A DNA stretch of 64,000 nucleotides, taken from NCBI RefSeq assembly GCF_001434985.1, contig NZ_AZES01000117.1, forward strand, positions 1 through 64,000, in the 5' to 3' direction. Under the pieces are notes generated by a model that saw nothing but the letters and a program-made list of their open reading frames with translations, was not told the origin of the DNA and ran no database searches. Both the position numbers and the translations under genes were made by a program. This document shows, in pieces, positions 38,512-48,877 of the stretch (position 1 is its first letter; the number at the start of each line of letters is the position of its first letter). The DNA is from Companilactobacillus paralimentarius DSM 13238 = JCM 10415. Its GTDB lineage: Bacteria > Bacillota > Bacilli > Lactobacillales > Lactobacillaceae.

Positions 38512-38871
38512 ATGATCAAAGGATTAGGTATAGATATTGCAGAAATTGACCGTGTACGAAAGATTTATGGTCGTCACCCTCGATTTTTAGAGAAAATTTT
38601 AAATGAAGATGAGATTGAAGTTTTTAATAACCTCAATACCGAGAAAGCTAAGATGACATACTTAACAGGAAGATTTTCTGTAAAAGAGGCTTTTACCAAA
38701 GCTATGGGTACTGGTCTTCGCGGAATTGGATTTCATGACTTAAGTGTTTTGAATCATGAATCTGGTCAACCCTACATTAAAACTGAAATTTTCAAGGGCA
38801 ATATTCATGTATCAATATCAGATACAGATGAAATAGTAATAACCGAGGTTATTCTAGAGGAGGAGAAATAA
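38512..38871 (+). CDS. acpS: Holo-[acyl-carrier-protein] synthase
   Basis: AcpS transfers the phosphopantetheine arm from CoA to the acyl carrier protein of fatty acid synthesis. The 119-residue length is typical. Conserved motifs are the N-terminal GLGIDIAEIDRV with the metal-binding Asp, and GRFSVKEAFTKAMGTG containing the catalytic Lys/Glu region. ATG 38512 is used, with only a weak GCGAG ribosome-binding site. It sits one base before alr, the common acpS-alr pair in Firmicutes. Confidence 0.95.
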   Translation: MIKGLGIDIAEIDRVRKIYGRHPRFLEKILNEDEIEVFNNLNTEKAKMTYLTGRFSVKEAFTKAMGTGLRGIGFHDLSVLNHESGQPYIKTEIFKGNIHVSISDTDEIVITEVILEEEK

Positions 38872-38872
38872 A

Positions 38873-39985
38873 ATGTTACCATCAATTCATCGTCCAGCCT
38901 ATGTTGAAGTGGACTTGTCAAAGTTAAAGAGAAATTTACAAAATGAATTAGAGGCTGTTCCCGAAGGAACAAAAGTTTTTGCTGTTGTAAAAGCCAACGC
39001 TTATGGTCATGGTTTGGTTAAAGTCGCTCAATCTGAAATTGAATTTGGAGCATCTGGACTTTGTGTAGCTTCATTAGATGAAGGCCTAGAGATTCGAAAT
39101 AGTGGCGTTACAGCGCCTATTTTAGTTTTGGGTATAGTTCCCGTGGAATATACTAAAGTAGCCGCACGTGCTGATATTTCGCTGACAGTCGGTAGTTTAG
39201 ATTGGCTGAGGGTAGCTGTAGAATTGAGAGTTACTAATTTGAAAGTTCATATTGCTGTTGACAGTGGTATGGGTCGAATTGGATTCCAAGATAAGGCTAG
39301 TTTGATTGAAGCATGTAACTTTTTAAATGAACACAAAGAATCGTTTATTCCAGAAGGATTGTTCACACACTTCGCAACTGCCGATAGTCCTGATGAAAGT
39401 TACTTTGAAAAACAGGTTAAGAATTTCAAAGAAATGTCTAGTGATTTACCAACCAAATTTACTTATGTTCACTGTGCTAATTCTGCCACAGCTTTATGGC
39501 ATAAAGATTTGGCCGTCAATGTAGTTAGATATGGGTTGGCTTTGTACGGCTTGAATCCATCAGGAACTGATATTACAAAATTACCATATGAGCTAGAACC
39601 TGCTTTAAGTTTGTATTCAGAACTCACATTTGTTAAAAAGATCAAAGCTGGACAAAGTGTTGGATACGGAGCTACTTACACTAGCAAGGAAGACGAGTGG
39701 ATCGGTACAATTCCTCTTGGCTATGCAGATGGTTGGTTGAGAAGAATGCAAGGCTGTGATGTTTTGATCAATGGAGAACGTTGTCAAAGTGTTGGTCGTG
39801 TTTGTATGGATCAATTCATGGTTCGTCTACCTAAAGAATTACCGGTTGGTACAAAGGTCACTTTGATTGGTAAGGATGGCAATGAAGAAATTACTGCGAC
39901 AGATGCAGCTAAGTATGCCGGCACAATCAGTTATGAAATTCTTTGCTGTTTAAGTGAAAGATTACCTCGAGTTTATAAATATTAA
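38873..39985 (+). CDS. alr: Alanine racemase
   Basis: Alr interconverts L- and D-alanine with pyridoxal phosphate, providing D-Ala for peptidoglycan and teichoic acids. The 370-residue protein contains the PLP lysine in FAVVKANAYGHG (near residue 40), the middle VDSGMGRIGF motif, and the C-terminal catalytic tyrosine in VGYGATYTS. GAGGAGGAG within the end of acpS is the ribosome-binding site, so the two genes are coupled. A 17-base-pair terminator follows. Confidence 0.97.
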   Translation: MLPSIHRPAYVEVDLSKLKRNLQNELEAVPEGTKVFAVVKANAYGHGLVKVAQSEIEFGASGLCVASLDEGLEIRNSGVTAPILVLGIVPVEYTKVAARADISLTVGSLDWLRVAVELRVTNLKVHIAVDSGMGRIGFQDKASLIEACNFLNEHKESFIPEGLFTHFATADSPDESYFEKQVKNFKEMSSDLPTKFTYVHCANSATALWHKDLAVNVVRYGLALYGLNPSGTDITKLPYELEPALSLYSELTFVKKIKAGQSVGYGATYTSKEDEWIGTIPLGYADGWLRRMQGCDVLINGERCQSVGRVCMDQFMVRLPKELPVGTKVTLIGKDGNEEITATDAAKYAGTISYEILCCLSERLPRVYKY

Positions 39986-40075
39986 TTTTGATTAAAAAGT
40001 TCTATTTAAGTTAGAATGCAAAAGTGTCTAAATTTTACTGTGTTAAATTATAAAATTTAAGTAATAAATAAAAAC

Positions 40076-40130
40076 GGTCTCTATTAGATATTCTAAGTAT
40101 CGTGAATATCTAATAGAGACCATTCTTTTA
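40076..40130 (+). terminator. Strong terminator after acpS-alr
   Basis: A perfect 17-base-pair stem, 40076-40092 with 40105-40121, 12-base loop, then ATTCTTTT. Confidence 0.85.
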
Positions 40131-40228
40131 ATTTTTTTCTGTGTTATTTAAAAAATTAAACGCAAATAATTGTTATATAAATAAAAATGGTAGTATCCTC
40201 TGGTTGAAATTTTAGAAAAGGGAAAGAA

Positions 40229-40444
40229 GTGTCAACCGTGATTAATGAGGAATGGTATAAGTTTATGCAAAATGGTGAGTATAAGAGGTATCAAATTCTT
40301 ATCGATCTTAATAAACCCTTTATTGATAGATTTCAGAGAGATTTGATGGAGGAATATCAATTACAGTATTTTAAAAGTCACCCTGTTGATGAAGAATTGA
40401 ACCGCTATCGGGTTGAACCGGTGTTTAAAATCAAAAGACTATAA
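40229..40444 (+). CDS. Small hypothetical protein
   Basis: A 71-residue soluble protein with high charge and many aromatic residues (EEWYKFMQNGEYKRYQILI). It has no membrane segment or signal peptide and no family I recognise. GTG 40229 follows AAGGGA at five bases. It has its own terminator just after the stop, and the strong alr terminator precedes it, so it is an independent short transcription unit. These flanking signals, with a good SD, support it being a real gene. Confidence 0.6.
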   Translation: MSTVINEEWYKFMQNGEYKRYQILIDLNKPFIDRFQRDLMEEYQLQYFKSHPVDEELNRYRVEPVFKIKRL

Positions 40445-40448
40445 AAAA

Positions 40449-40486
40449 TCCGTTCTAGTTGACGTAGTTTAACTAGAACGGACTTT
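40449..40486 (+). terminator. Terminator of the small hypothetical gene
   Basis: Perfect stem TCCGTTCTAGTT (40449-40460) with AACTAGAACGGA (40471-40482), then CTTTT. Confidence 0.8.
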
Positions 40487-40538
40487 TAGGTTTTGTTTTG
40501 GAAATGGTTTTGTTTTAGAAATATTTTTTAGACAAGAA

Positions 40539-41201
40539 CTATAGTGTGTTCTTATCTAGAATCTTACCAGACTTCAAATCATCAATTTCAGAAACTACAA
40601 AACTCTTCTTTTCAAGGCGTTTAATAATTTCCTTCAAAGTATCGATATCAGTGCCTGATGGTAAAGTAAATAGAGTTCTTCGTACAACTTCATTTGATTT
40701 AGCATCCAAGGTCATACAAGCAGCTACAGAGACATACTTAGCAAAAATTTTTGACATCTTCTCTAGGTCACCACGGTCGCCAGAAGAACTAACAGTCAAA
40801 ACGTAACTACTAATATCAAGGTTCCAAGCATCTGATAACATGCTGAGAAGTCTTGCATGGGTTAAGATTCCATAAAATAAATTATTTTCATCCAGAACAG
40901 CAATGTAAGGCAAATCCTTAATGTTAAAGAATACTTTGAAGAAAGGTGAGTCTACGCTGATTGTTTTAGTAGCGTTCTTCATAAGTGTAGTTACAGGCAA
41001 GCTCATATCGCCACCACGAGACTTGTGACGGTAGATGTGCATCTTGTAAATGTTACCCCTAAATATTTGTCCGCTTTCATCCAAAATTGGCACACAACGG
41101 AAACCTGAGTCTTCTAGGACTTTTAATGCTTCTTCTAGTGTGACAGTTTCTTTAACTGTCGTAAGCTTGTCCTTTTTTAGTACAAGTGACTTAACTAACA
41201 T
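40539..41201 (-). CDS. CBS-domain protein, possibly c-di-AMP-binding CbpA-like
   Basis: A 220-residue soluble protein. Residues 1-130 form a tandem CBS (Bateman) pair: TLEEALKVLEDSGFRCVPILDESGQIFRGNI and the second unit ending YIAVLDENNLFYGILTHARLL. The C-terminal part (about 135-210) resembles an ACT-like regulatory fold. Such CBS-ACT proteins in Listeria and lactobacilli have been labelled cyclic-di-AMP-binding CbpA, a nucleotide sensor for osmotic and potassium control. That specificity is an inference from size and layout. The gene sits downstream of ldh on the same strand but beyond a terminator, so it is probably transcribed alone. Confidence 0.75.
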   Translation of the reverse strand: MLVKSLVLKKDKLTTVKETVTLEEALKVLEDSGFRCVPILDESGQIFRGNIYKMHIYRHKSRGGDMSLPVTTLMKNATKTISVDSPFFKVFFNIKDLPYIAVLDENNLFYGILTHARLLSMLSDAWNLDISSYVLTVSSSGDRGDLEKMSKIFAKYVSVAACMTLDAKSNEVVRRTLFTLPSGTDIDTLKEIIKRLEKKSFVVSEIDDLKSGKILDKNTL

Positions 41202-41255
41202 ATATATTCACATCCAATCTATCTATAATTGAATTAATAATACAGTAATTCAGAA

Positions 41256-41300
41256 TAAAAAAAAAGCTGAAACAAATTTTTCATTTGTTTCAGTCTTTTT
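41256..41300 (-). terminator. Terminator of ldh
   Basis: CTGAAACAAAT (41267-41277) pairs perfectly with ATTTGTTTCAG (41283-41293). On the minus strand a run of about nine T follows. Confidence 0.88.
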
Positions 41301-41317
41301 TATGCATGTATTAAGGA

Positions 41318-42310
<993 letters not shown>

Positions 42311-42342
42311 TCATCCCTTCGAAAATAATATGTTCCTGACCC

Positions 42343-42372
42343 ATTATACAAATAATTAAGGTAAATAAACAA
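42343..42372 (-). promoter_or_regulatory. Promoter of ldh
   Basis: On the minus strand TTGTTT (42372-42367), an 18-base spacer and a perfect TATAAT (42348-42343), about 40 bases before the ldh start codon. Confidence 0.6.
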
Positions 42373-42447
42373 GCCGATTGTGAAAAAAGTGAAAAAATAG
42401 TATTTTTGACATGATATAATGTAAGTTCGAAATGAGGTATATTAAAT

Positions 42448-43005
42448 ATGAAACTAATTGTTGGCTTAGGAAATCCAGGAAAGAAATACGATCGAACAAA
42501 GCATAATATGGGCTTTATGACCATCGATAGATTGATGGATGAATACGGTCAAACACAAATGAAAAAAGATTTTGAAGCTGAGTACTGTAAGTTCAAAGTC
42601 GACGGTGAAACAGTTTTTCTAGTTAAACCACTCACATTTATGAATGAATCTGGTCGTGCCGTTAATTTTTTAATGGGATATTACCAAATTAAATCTGAGG
42701 AAATGATGGTAATTCAAGATGACCTAGATATGCCTATTGGAAAAGTTAGATTACGGACAAAGGGTTCTGCTGGTGGTCACAATGGTATTAAGAGTATAAT
42801 CTCAGCTGTGGGTACTAAAGATTTCAAACGAATTAAGATTGGTATACAACATCCTGATCGTCAAACAGTAGTTAACTGGGTGTTAACACCATTCAATAAG
42901 GATCAAGAACCAGTGGCTTTATCAGGTATCGATCAAGCAGTCGATATGGTTAAAGATTGGGTTGCAGGCAGTAGTATTGATCAATTAATGAATAAATATA
43001 ATTAG
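42448..43005 (+). CDS. pth: Peptidyl-tRNA hydrolase
   Basis: Pth releases peptides from tRNAs that have dropped off the ribosome, recycling the tRNA. The 185-residue protein has the family's LIVGLGNPGKKYDRTKHNMGF, with catalytic His near residue 20, and the later DDLDMPIGKVRLRTKGSAGGHNGIKS. GAGGT lies before ATG 42448. It leads a long co-directional cluster into mfd, as in Bacillus (pth-mfd-spoVT region). A TATAAT occurs at 42415-42420. Confidence 0.96.
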   Translation: MKLIVGLGNPGKKYDRTKHNMGFMTIDRLMDEYGQTQMKKDFEAEYCKFKVDGETVFLVKPLTFMNESGRAVNFLMGYYQIKSEEMMVIQDDLDMPIGKVRLRTKGSAGGHNGIKSIISAVGTKDFKRIKIGIQHPDRQTVVNWVLTPFNKDQEPVALSGIDQAVDMVKDWVAGSSIDQLMNKYN

Positions 43006-43027
43006 AAGATTAAAAAGGGGGCAAAAA

Positions 43028-46000
43028 TTGAATTTAATAAATTTCATTACAAATAAGTTGGACTTAGGGGAATTTATTAGTCAAGTTAAGCCTGAAACAA
43101 AGAATTTATTGACAGGTTTGACGGGATCAACAATTTCCCTTTTTGCATTGAATACTTTAAGACAATTAAATAAGAAGATTTTGATTGTTGAAAACACTAA
43201 TTTTCATGCAAATAAGCTATATGACGACTTAAATTTATTGAACAGTGACGCTGTTCACATTTTTCCAGTTGAAGAATCAATCTCAACTGAAATAGCAACC
43301 AGTTCACCAGACGAACTGAGTCAACGATTAGATACCTTAAGCTTTTTGGCAGATGATAAACCTGGTATAGTAGTAACTTCAATTGCTGGGTTAGAGTATG
43401 AATTGTCAGCAAAAGAGCTCTTTAAGTCTGCCCAATTAAAAATTGAAGTAAATGAAGAATATGATTTAGAAGATTTGAATCAACAATTTGTTCAGATGGG
43501 ATATGTAAAAGATAAGTTAGTTGCTAAACCAGGTGACTTTGCTATTCGTGGTGATATTGTCGATATTTATCCATTGAATGTTGATAACCCAGTACGAATC
43601 GATTTCTTTGGAAATCAAGTTGAAAAAATTAAGTACTTTGATACCGAAACACAACGAAGTATTGAAGAATTAAAAGAAATTCAGATTTTGCCAGCGCAAG
43701 ATCGAATTGTCACCGATGATCAAGTTGAAACAGGCCTAACCAAGTTACAGAAGAGTTACGACCGTCAATTGAAATCGTCAGATGATAAAGATATTAAGGA
43801 AAATTTACAGACAAACTTCGGTCAAACAATTGAAGAATTATCGGAAGGGATTCGTCCAGAGAATATCGGTCGAATTGCTGATTATCTTTTTGAGCATCCC
43901 AAGAGTTTATTAGACTATTTAGACTCCAATGATGTCATCATTTTTAATGAATATAATCGTTTGATTGAACAGTCTAATGATAGTCAAGCTGAGAATCAAT
44001 CTTGGTTGGCTAGTCAATTAGAGTTTGGTAAGGCTTTGCCAGAGCAGAAGATTCGTCAGAGTTTTGCCGATTTGATCAAAGATAACAAGTTGGCCCAAAT
44101 TTATTTGTCAGCATTTCAACAGGGAATGGGACATATTCGTTTGAACCAATTGCAAAATGTACCAGTTCGAACAATGCAACAATTCTTCAGTCAAATGCCG
44201 TTGTTAAAATCGGAAGTTGAACGTTGGCAAAAGCAAAAATATACCGTACTTTTAACTATCAGTAATGAAAAACGGATTGCGGCAATCAATAATACATTGA
44301 TCGATTTTGGAATTAAAGCGACCTTAACGACACCTGATAAAGTTGTTGAAGATCAGACACAAATTATGAATGCTACATTGAGTTCTGGTTTTGAAATGCC
44401 AGAACAAAAATTGGCCGTTATCACTGAAAAAGAACTCTTCAATAAACAACCAAAGAAGAGACGTCACCAAACTCTGGCTAATGCTGAAAGACTGAAGAGT
44501 TATAACGAATTAAAGCCAGGCGATTACGTCGTTCACGTTAATCATGGTATTGGTAAGTTTATTGGTATGCAGACGATGGAGGTCGACGGTAAACATCAAG
44601 ATTATATTACGATTGAATATCGTGACGATGGTCGTCTATTCATTCCAGTTACGCAACTGGATATGGTTCAGAAGTACGTTTCAGCTGAAGGTAAATCGCC
44701 TAAGATCAATAAATTAGGTGGTAATGAGTGGCAAAAAACTAAACGTCGAGTTCAGTCTAATATTGAAGATATTGCTGATGACTTGATAGATCTCTACGCT
44801 AAACGTGAGGCAGAAAAGGGATTTGCTTTTCCAAAAGATGATTCGATGCAGAATGATTTTGATAATGCCTTTCCATATCCAGAAACACCTGATCAATTGA
44901 GATCTGTCGATGAAATTAAACGTGATATGGAAAAACCACATCCAATGGATCGACTTTTGGTTGGGGATGTTGGATTCGGTAAAACCGAAGTAGCGTTGAG
45001 AGCAGCCTTCAAAGCTGTTGAAGCAGGTAAACAAGTAGTCTTTTTAGTACCAACGACCTTGTTAGCACAACAACATTATGAAACTATGAAGGAACGCTTT
45101 GCGGGGTTCCCGGTGGAAATTGGAATGTTGTCACGTTTCCAAACTCGTAAGCAAAGTAAAGAGATTATTGAAAAATTAGAAGACGGATCGGTTGATATTG
45201 TTGTGGGAACACATCGTTTACTTTCGAAGGATGTTAAATTTCACGATATCGGATTGTTGATAATTGATGAGGAACAGCGTTTTGGCGTTAAGCATAAGGA
45301 AAAGATTAAACAGTTAAAGAGTAATGTCGATGTTCTAACTTTGACAGCAACACCAATTCCAAGAACTTTGAATATGTCAATGCTGGGTGTGCGTGATCTT
45401 TCTTTGATTGAAACGGCCCCTAGTAATCGTTATCCCGTTCAAACCTACGTTATGGAGCAGAATTATCAGGTAATTGCTGGTGCAATTAAACGTGAAATGG
45501 CTCGTGGTGGCCAAGTCTTTTACCTGCACAATCGAGTTGAAGATATGGATCAAGTAGCAGATCAATTGCAATCCTTAGTGCCAGATGCCCGAATTGCAAC
45601 AGCACATGGTCGAATGAATGAGACTCAAATGGAAGGTGTTATTTCCGATTACTTGGCCGGTGATTATGATGTTTTAGTAACGACAACAATTATTGAAACT
45701 GGTGTTGATATGCCTAATACCAATACCTTAGTAGTAGAAAATGCTGATCGTTATGGTCTATCGCAGCTTTATCAAATTCGTGGTCGTGTTGGTAGATCGA
45801 ATCGAGTAGCTTATGCTTACTTGATGTATCGTCCCAATAAGGTTTTGACTGAAGTCGGCGAACAACGTTTGGAAGCTATTAAGAACTTTACTGAATTAGG
45901 TTCTGGCTTTAAGATTGCGATGCGAGACTTGTCTATTCGTGGGGCTGGTAATCTATTGGGTAAGCAACAACATGGCTTTATCGATTCAGTTGGTTTTGAC

Positions 46001-46552
46001 TTGTATACGCAGATGTTAAATGATGCGGTTGCCAAGAAACGTGGTCACACTAAGGCTGAGAAGACTAATTCAGAGATCAATTTGGCTTTGGAAGCCTACT
46101 TGCCAGAGGATTATATTAGTGATCAACGTCAAAAGGTTGAACTTTACAAACGAATTCGTCAGATTGATTCTTTGGAAAATTACCAAGAGGTTAAATCAGA
46201 ATTGTTGGATCGCTTTGGCGATTATCCACAGGAAGTTGCTAATCTGTTGGACGTTAGTTTATTGAAGAATTCATTTGATGAAGCTTTAGTTAACAGTGTG
46301 GTTATGCGAAATAAGAAGATTACAATTAAATTTTCACAAAAAGCTGGCGATTACTTAACTGGAGATTTAGTCTTTAAGTTCCTAGCTAATACGACAATGA
46401 AGGCTAAGGTAAACAATAAAAATGGTGGATTCATGATTACCTTGGATTCAGCAAGTGTTAAAAAGGATGAATGGTTCGATCAATTGAAGGTGTTCGCAGA
46501 AAAAATGGCTGACGGCTTTGATAATTTGAAGAAAGAAAAAATAAAAAATTAA
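43028..46552 (+). CDS. mfd: Transcription-repair coupling factor Mfd
   Basis: Mfd removes RNA polymerase stalled at DNA damage and recruits UvrA. At 1174 residues it is full length. The N-terminal UvrB-like domains (about 1-380), the RNA-polymerase-interacting CarD-like segment (LKPGDYVVHVNHGIGKFIGM, near 497), the RecG-like motor with GDVGFGKTEVALRAAFKA (near 642), IIDEEQRFGV and RGRVGRSNRVAYAY, and the C-terminal TRCF domain are all visible. TTG 43028 follows GGGGG. The gene lies 22 bases after pth and one base before the flippase gene. Confidence 0.96.
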   Translation: MNLINFITNKLDLGEFISQVKPETKNLLTGLTGSTISLFALNTLRQLNKKILIVENTNFHANKLYDDLNLLNSDAVHIFPVEESISTEIATSSPDELSQRLDTLSFLADDKPGIVVTSIAGLEYELSAKELFKSAQLKIEVNEEYDLEDLNQQFVQMGYVKDKLVAKPGDFAIRGDIVDIYPLNVDNPVRIDFFGNQVEKIKYFDTETQRSIEELKEIQILPAQDRIVTDDQVETGLTKLQKSYDRQLKSSDDKDIKENLQTNFGQTIEELSEGIRPENIGRIADYLFEHPKSLLDYLDSNDVIIFNEYNRLIEQSNDSQAENQSWLASQLEFGKALPEQKIRQSFADLIKDNKLAQIYLSAFQQGMGHIRLNQLQNVPVRTMQQFFSQMPLLKSEVERWQKQKYTVLLTISNEKRIAAINNTLIDFGIKATLTTPDKVVEDQTQIMNATLSSGFEMPEQKLAVITEKELFNKQPKKRRHQTLANAERLKSYNELKPGDYVVHVNHGIGKFIGMQTMEVDGKHQDYITIEYRDDGRLFIPVTQLDMVQKYVSAEGKSPKINKLGGNEWQKTKRRVQSNIEDIADDLIDLYAKREAEKGFAFPKDDSMQNDFDNAFPYPETPDQLRSVDEIKRDMEKPHPMDRLLVGDVGFGKTEVALRAAFKAVEAGKQVVFLVPTTLLAQQHYETMKERFAGFPVEIGMLSRFQTRKQSKEIIEKLEDGSVDIVVGTHRLLSKDVKFHDIGLLIIDEEQRFGVKHKEKIKQLKSNVDVLTLTATPIPRTLNMSMLGVRDLSLIETAPSNRYPVQTYVMEQNYQVIAGAIKREMARGGQVFYLHNRVEDMDQVADQLQSLVPDARIATAHGRMNETQMEGVISDYLAGDYDVLVTTTIIETGVDMPNTNTLVVENADRYGLSQLYQIRGRVGRSNRVAYAYLMYRPNKVLTEVGEQRLEAIKNFTELGSGFKIAMRDLSIRGAGNLLGKQQHGFIDSVGFDLYTQMLNDAVAKKRGHTKAEKTNSEINLALEAYLPEDYISDQRQKVELYKRIRQIDSLENYQEVKSELLDRFGDYPQEVANLLDVSLLKNSFDEALVNSVVMRNKKITIKFSQKAGDYLTGDLVFKFLANTTMKAKVNNKNGGFMITLDSASVKKDEWFDQLKVFAEKMADGFDNLKKEKIKN

Positions 46553-46553
46553 T

Positions 46554-48125
46554 ATGCAAAAAGAAGTGTCGAGGGCGATTAAGGGGACTTGGATATTAAC
46601 GATTGCTTCATTGTTCTCAGAACTTTTGAGTGCAATTTATCGGATTCCACTGCAAAACATCGTAGGTGATCGGGGATACTTCATCTACCAACAGGTTTAT
46701 CCAATTTATGGAATATTCTCTGTACTGGCTTTGTCAGGCTTACCAGTCGTGCTATCGAAGGCATTTGCACAGCAAAAAAACAATGCTGCTAAGAATAATT
46801 TATTAAAGAGAACTTTTATGCTCTTAATAATTGCTAGTTGTGTGGTTACAATTCTGTTGTGGATGTCTTCCAGATACTTAGCTTTTTTAATGGGCGATCC
46901 TAGACTTTATTTAGAAGTCCGAGCGGTTTCTTTAACTTTCTTATTGATACCTTTTGAGACCAGTTTGAGAGGTTATTTTCAGAGTGATCTGTTGATGACA
47001 CCCAGTGCTATCTCACAAGTTTCGGAACAATTTTTAAGAATTGTGATTATCATTGGTAGTGCCTTGTTGTTTGGTCACGGAGTGATTGACGTTTATCGTA
47101 TGGGAACATTGGCTAATGCTGGTGCTTTTATTGGTGGATTACTAGCAGTTGGGCTTTTAATTGTTACCTTTGTAAGAAATAAGAATAACTTTTTGGCGGC
47201 TGATCAAGATGATGGCACAATTAAGTTAGAGCATGGTTTAGCTTTAGAGATCGTCTTGATTGTTGTATTTACTGGAATTACCATTTTTTATCAATTTATC
47301 GATTCTTTTTCAATGATTCGATTATTGATGCATTCGGGTATTTCGTTAGATCAAGCTGAAATTCAAAAAGGAGTTTTTGATCGAGGCCAACCATTGTTAC
47401 AGTTGGGTATTGTGATTTCACTTTCGTTTGTTTCAACAATAATGCCACAATTAAGAGAAACTAATCGATTAGAACAGAATAAAAAGACCATTTCTAAAAT
47501 GGTACGAGTCTGTTTATGGTTATCGGGTGCTGAAACGGCAGGATTAATTGCTTTAATGCCACAAATCAACACGATGCTGTTTACTAATACCAATGGTTCA
47601 AGAACTTTGAGCATTTATATGTTTTCAATTATTATTGTTTCCTTTATTAATTTATTAATTGCGGTAACAAGTGGTGATGATGAAAAAAATCTGCACAAAC
47701 TTGTATTGTTTGGAATGTCTTTGATAGCCAAAGTAGCCTTAAATATTATTCTTGTGCCAAAATTTGGAATTGCTGGAGCTGCTTTAGCAACTGTACTCAG
47801 CGAATGCGTAATTTTATTTGGAATCATGACTATATATGGTTTCAATCGAAGTTTCTTATCACTTGATAAGGGCTTTATCAAGGCTTTAATTAAAGCAGGT
47901 TTAGTGATGGCAATCATTGTTAAATTAGCAGTTGTGATCCTGTCATCTGGCTTAGTTATGACTAGATCAAAAAGTATTTTGTTGAACGTTATAACGATAC
48001 CAATCGGCGCATTTGTGTACTTAAAGTTAACCAAGCGTTGGCATATATTGACTAAGGAAGAATGGGAAATCTTACCCATGGGAAAATATATTATAAGATT
48101 TATGAAAATAGAGGATAAAAAATGA
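46554..48125 (+). CDS. MATE/MOP-superfamily polysaccharide or lipid flippase (YabM-like)
   Basis: A 523-residue membrane protein with about 14 hydrophobic helices, of the MVF/polysaccharide transport branch of the MOP superfamily (similar to YabM/SpoVB/MurJ-like proteins). Features are the N-terminal TWILTIASLFSELLSAIYRIPL and the QQVYPIYGIFSVLALSGLPVVLSKAFA segment, typical of this group. It probably flips a lipid-linked wall precursor across the membrane; which one is unknown. The last four bases overlap rqcP. It lies in the mfd-yabM-rqcP-divIC order seen in Firmicutes. Confidence 0.85.
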   Translation: MQKEVSRAIKGTWILTIASLFSELLSAIYRIPLQNIVGDRGYFIYQQVYPIYGIFSVLALSGLPVVLSKAFAQQKNNAAKNNLLKRTFMLLIIASCVVTILLWMSSRYLAFLMGDPRLYLEVRAVSLTFLLIPFETSLRGYFQSDLLMTPSAISQVSEQFLRIVIIIGSALLFGHGVIDVYRMGTLANAGAFIGGLLAVGLLIVTFVRNKNNFLAADQDDGTIKLEHGLALEIVLIVVFTGITIFYQFIDSFSMIRLLMHSGISLDQAEIQKGVFDRGQPLLQLGIVISLSFVSTIMPQLRETNRLEQNKKTISKMVRVCLWLSGAETAGLIALMPQINTMLFTNTNGSRTLSIYMFSIIIVSFINLLIAVTSGDDEKNLHKLVLFGMSLIAKVALNIILVPKFGIAGAALATVLSECVILFGIMTIYGFNRSFLSLDKGFIKALIKAGLVMAIIVKLAVVILSSGLVMTRSKSILLNVITIPIGAFVYLKLTKRWHILTKEEWEILPMGKYIIRFMKIEDKK

Positions 48126-48361
48126 GATTAGACAAGTATTTAAAAGTTACCAGAATTATTAAGAGAAGAACTGTAGCAAAGGAATTCACTGATAATGGTC
48201 GTGCAAGTATTAACGGTCGTGTAGCCAAATCGTCTAGTGATGTATCAATTGGTGATGTGATCGAATTGCATTTTGGTGAAAAAACAATGAAGGTAAAGGT
48301 CCTTAATATTAAGGAAACTACCAAAAAGAATGAATCAGAAGATATGTACGAAGAGATTTAG
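48122..48361 (+). CDS. rqcP: S4-domain RNA-binding protein RqcP
   Basis: A 79-residue protein that is essentially one S4 RNA-binding domain: MRLDKYLKVTRIIKRRTVAKEF and NGRVAKSSSDVSIGDVIELHFG. Homologues (RqcP/YabO, like Hsp15) bind 50S subunits carrying nascent chains and help RqcH add alanine tails in ribosome quality control. It begins inside the flippase gene (ATGA overlap), ensuring coupled translation. It ends about 100 bases before divIC. Identification is strong by sequence and synteny. Confidence 0.92.
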   Translation: MRLDKYLKVTRIIKRRTVAKEFTDNGRASINGRVAKSSSDVSIGDVIELHFGEKTMKVKVLNIKETTKKNESEDMYEEI

Positions 48362-48458
48362 TAAAAATTAGAATTAGATTAAAATTGGCAATTTTATTGT
48401 TCAAATAATTGCTTAAACTTGTTATACTCAAGATAATCATTTCTAGGGGAGTAGTGGT

Positions 48459-48854
48459 ATGGAAGTACATAAATTAAATTCCAATGTTTCTGTATTGAAA
48501 CCTAAACAGTCGCAAATGCCTCCAAAGCCAGGCCCTCATAATTATGCCAAAAAGGTACATCGTCGGCGTATGGCAGTGATTGGTATTGTTTTTGCAATTA
48601 TTTTGGTTGTATTTGGTGTTCAAATTTTTAACGCACATCGGACTTATGCCAATACAATGGGACAAATTGAAGTTAGTAAGACGAAGTTAAGTAAGCAAAA
48701 AGCGATCCAAAGCGATTTGAAACTTGAAGTTGCACAACTTCATGATACGAATTATTTGGAAAAATATATTCGGGAAAAATATATGTACAGTAAACCGGGT
48801 GAACAAATTTATAATTTGCCTGGTGATGTTAAGACCACTACGATTCAAAAATAG
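48459..48854 (+). CDS. divIC: Septum formation initiator DivIC/FtsB-like
   Basis: A 131-residue single-pass membrane protein. A basic cytoplasmic part (residues 1-38, KKVHRRRM) precedes one transmembrane helix (about 39-60, AVIGIVFAIILVVFGVQIF). A coiled coil follows (about 65-105), then the conserved end LEKYIREKYMYSKPGEQIYNLP. DivIC joins FtsL and DivIB in the division complex and regulates septal wall synthesis. GGGGAG precedes ATG 48459. Synteny with rqcP upstream and yabR downstream matches Bacillus. Confidence 0.9.
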   Translation: MEVHKLNSNVSVLKPKQSQMPPKPGPHNYAKKVHRRRMAVIGIVFAIILVVFGVQIFNAHRTYANTMGQIEVSKTKLSKQKAIQSDLKLEVAQLHDTNYLEKYIREKYMYSKPGEQIYNLPGDVKTTTIQK

Positions 48855-48877
48855 GGAAAGGAATTATTTTTAATTAG

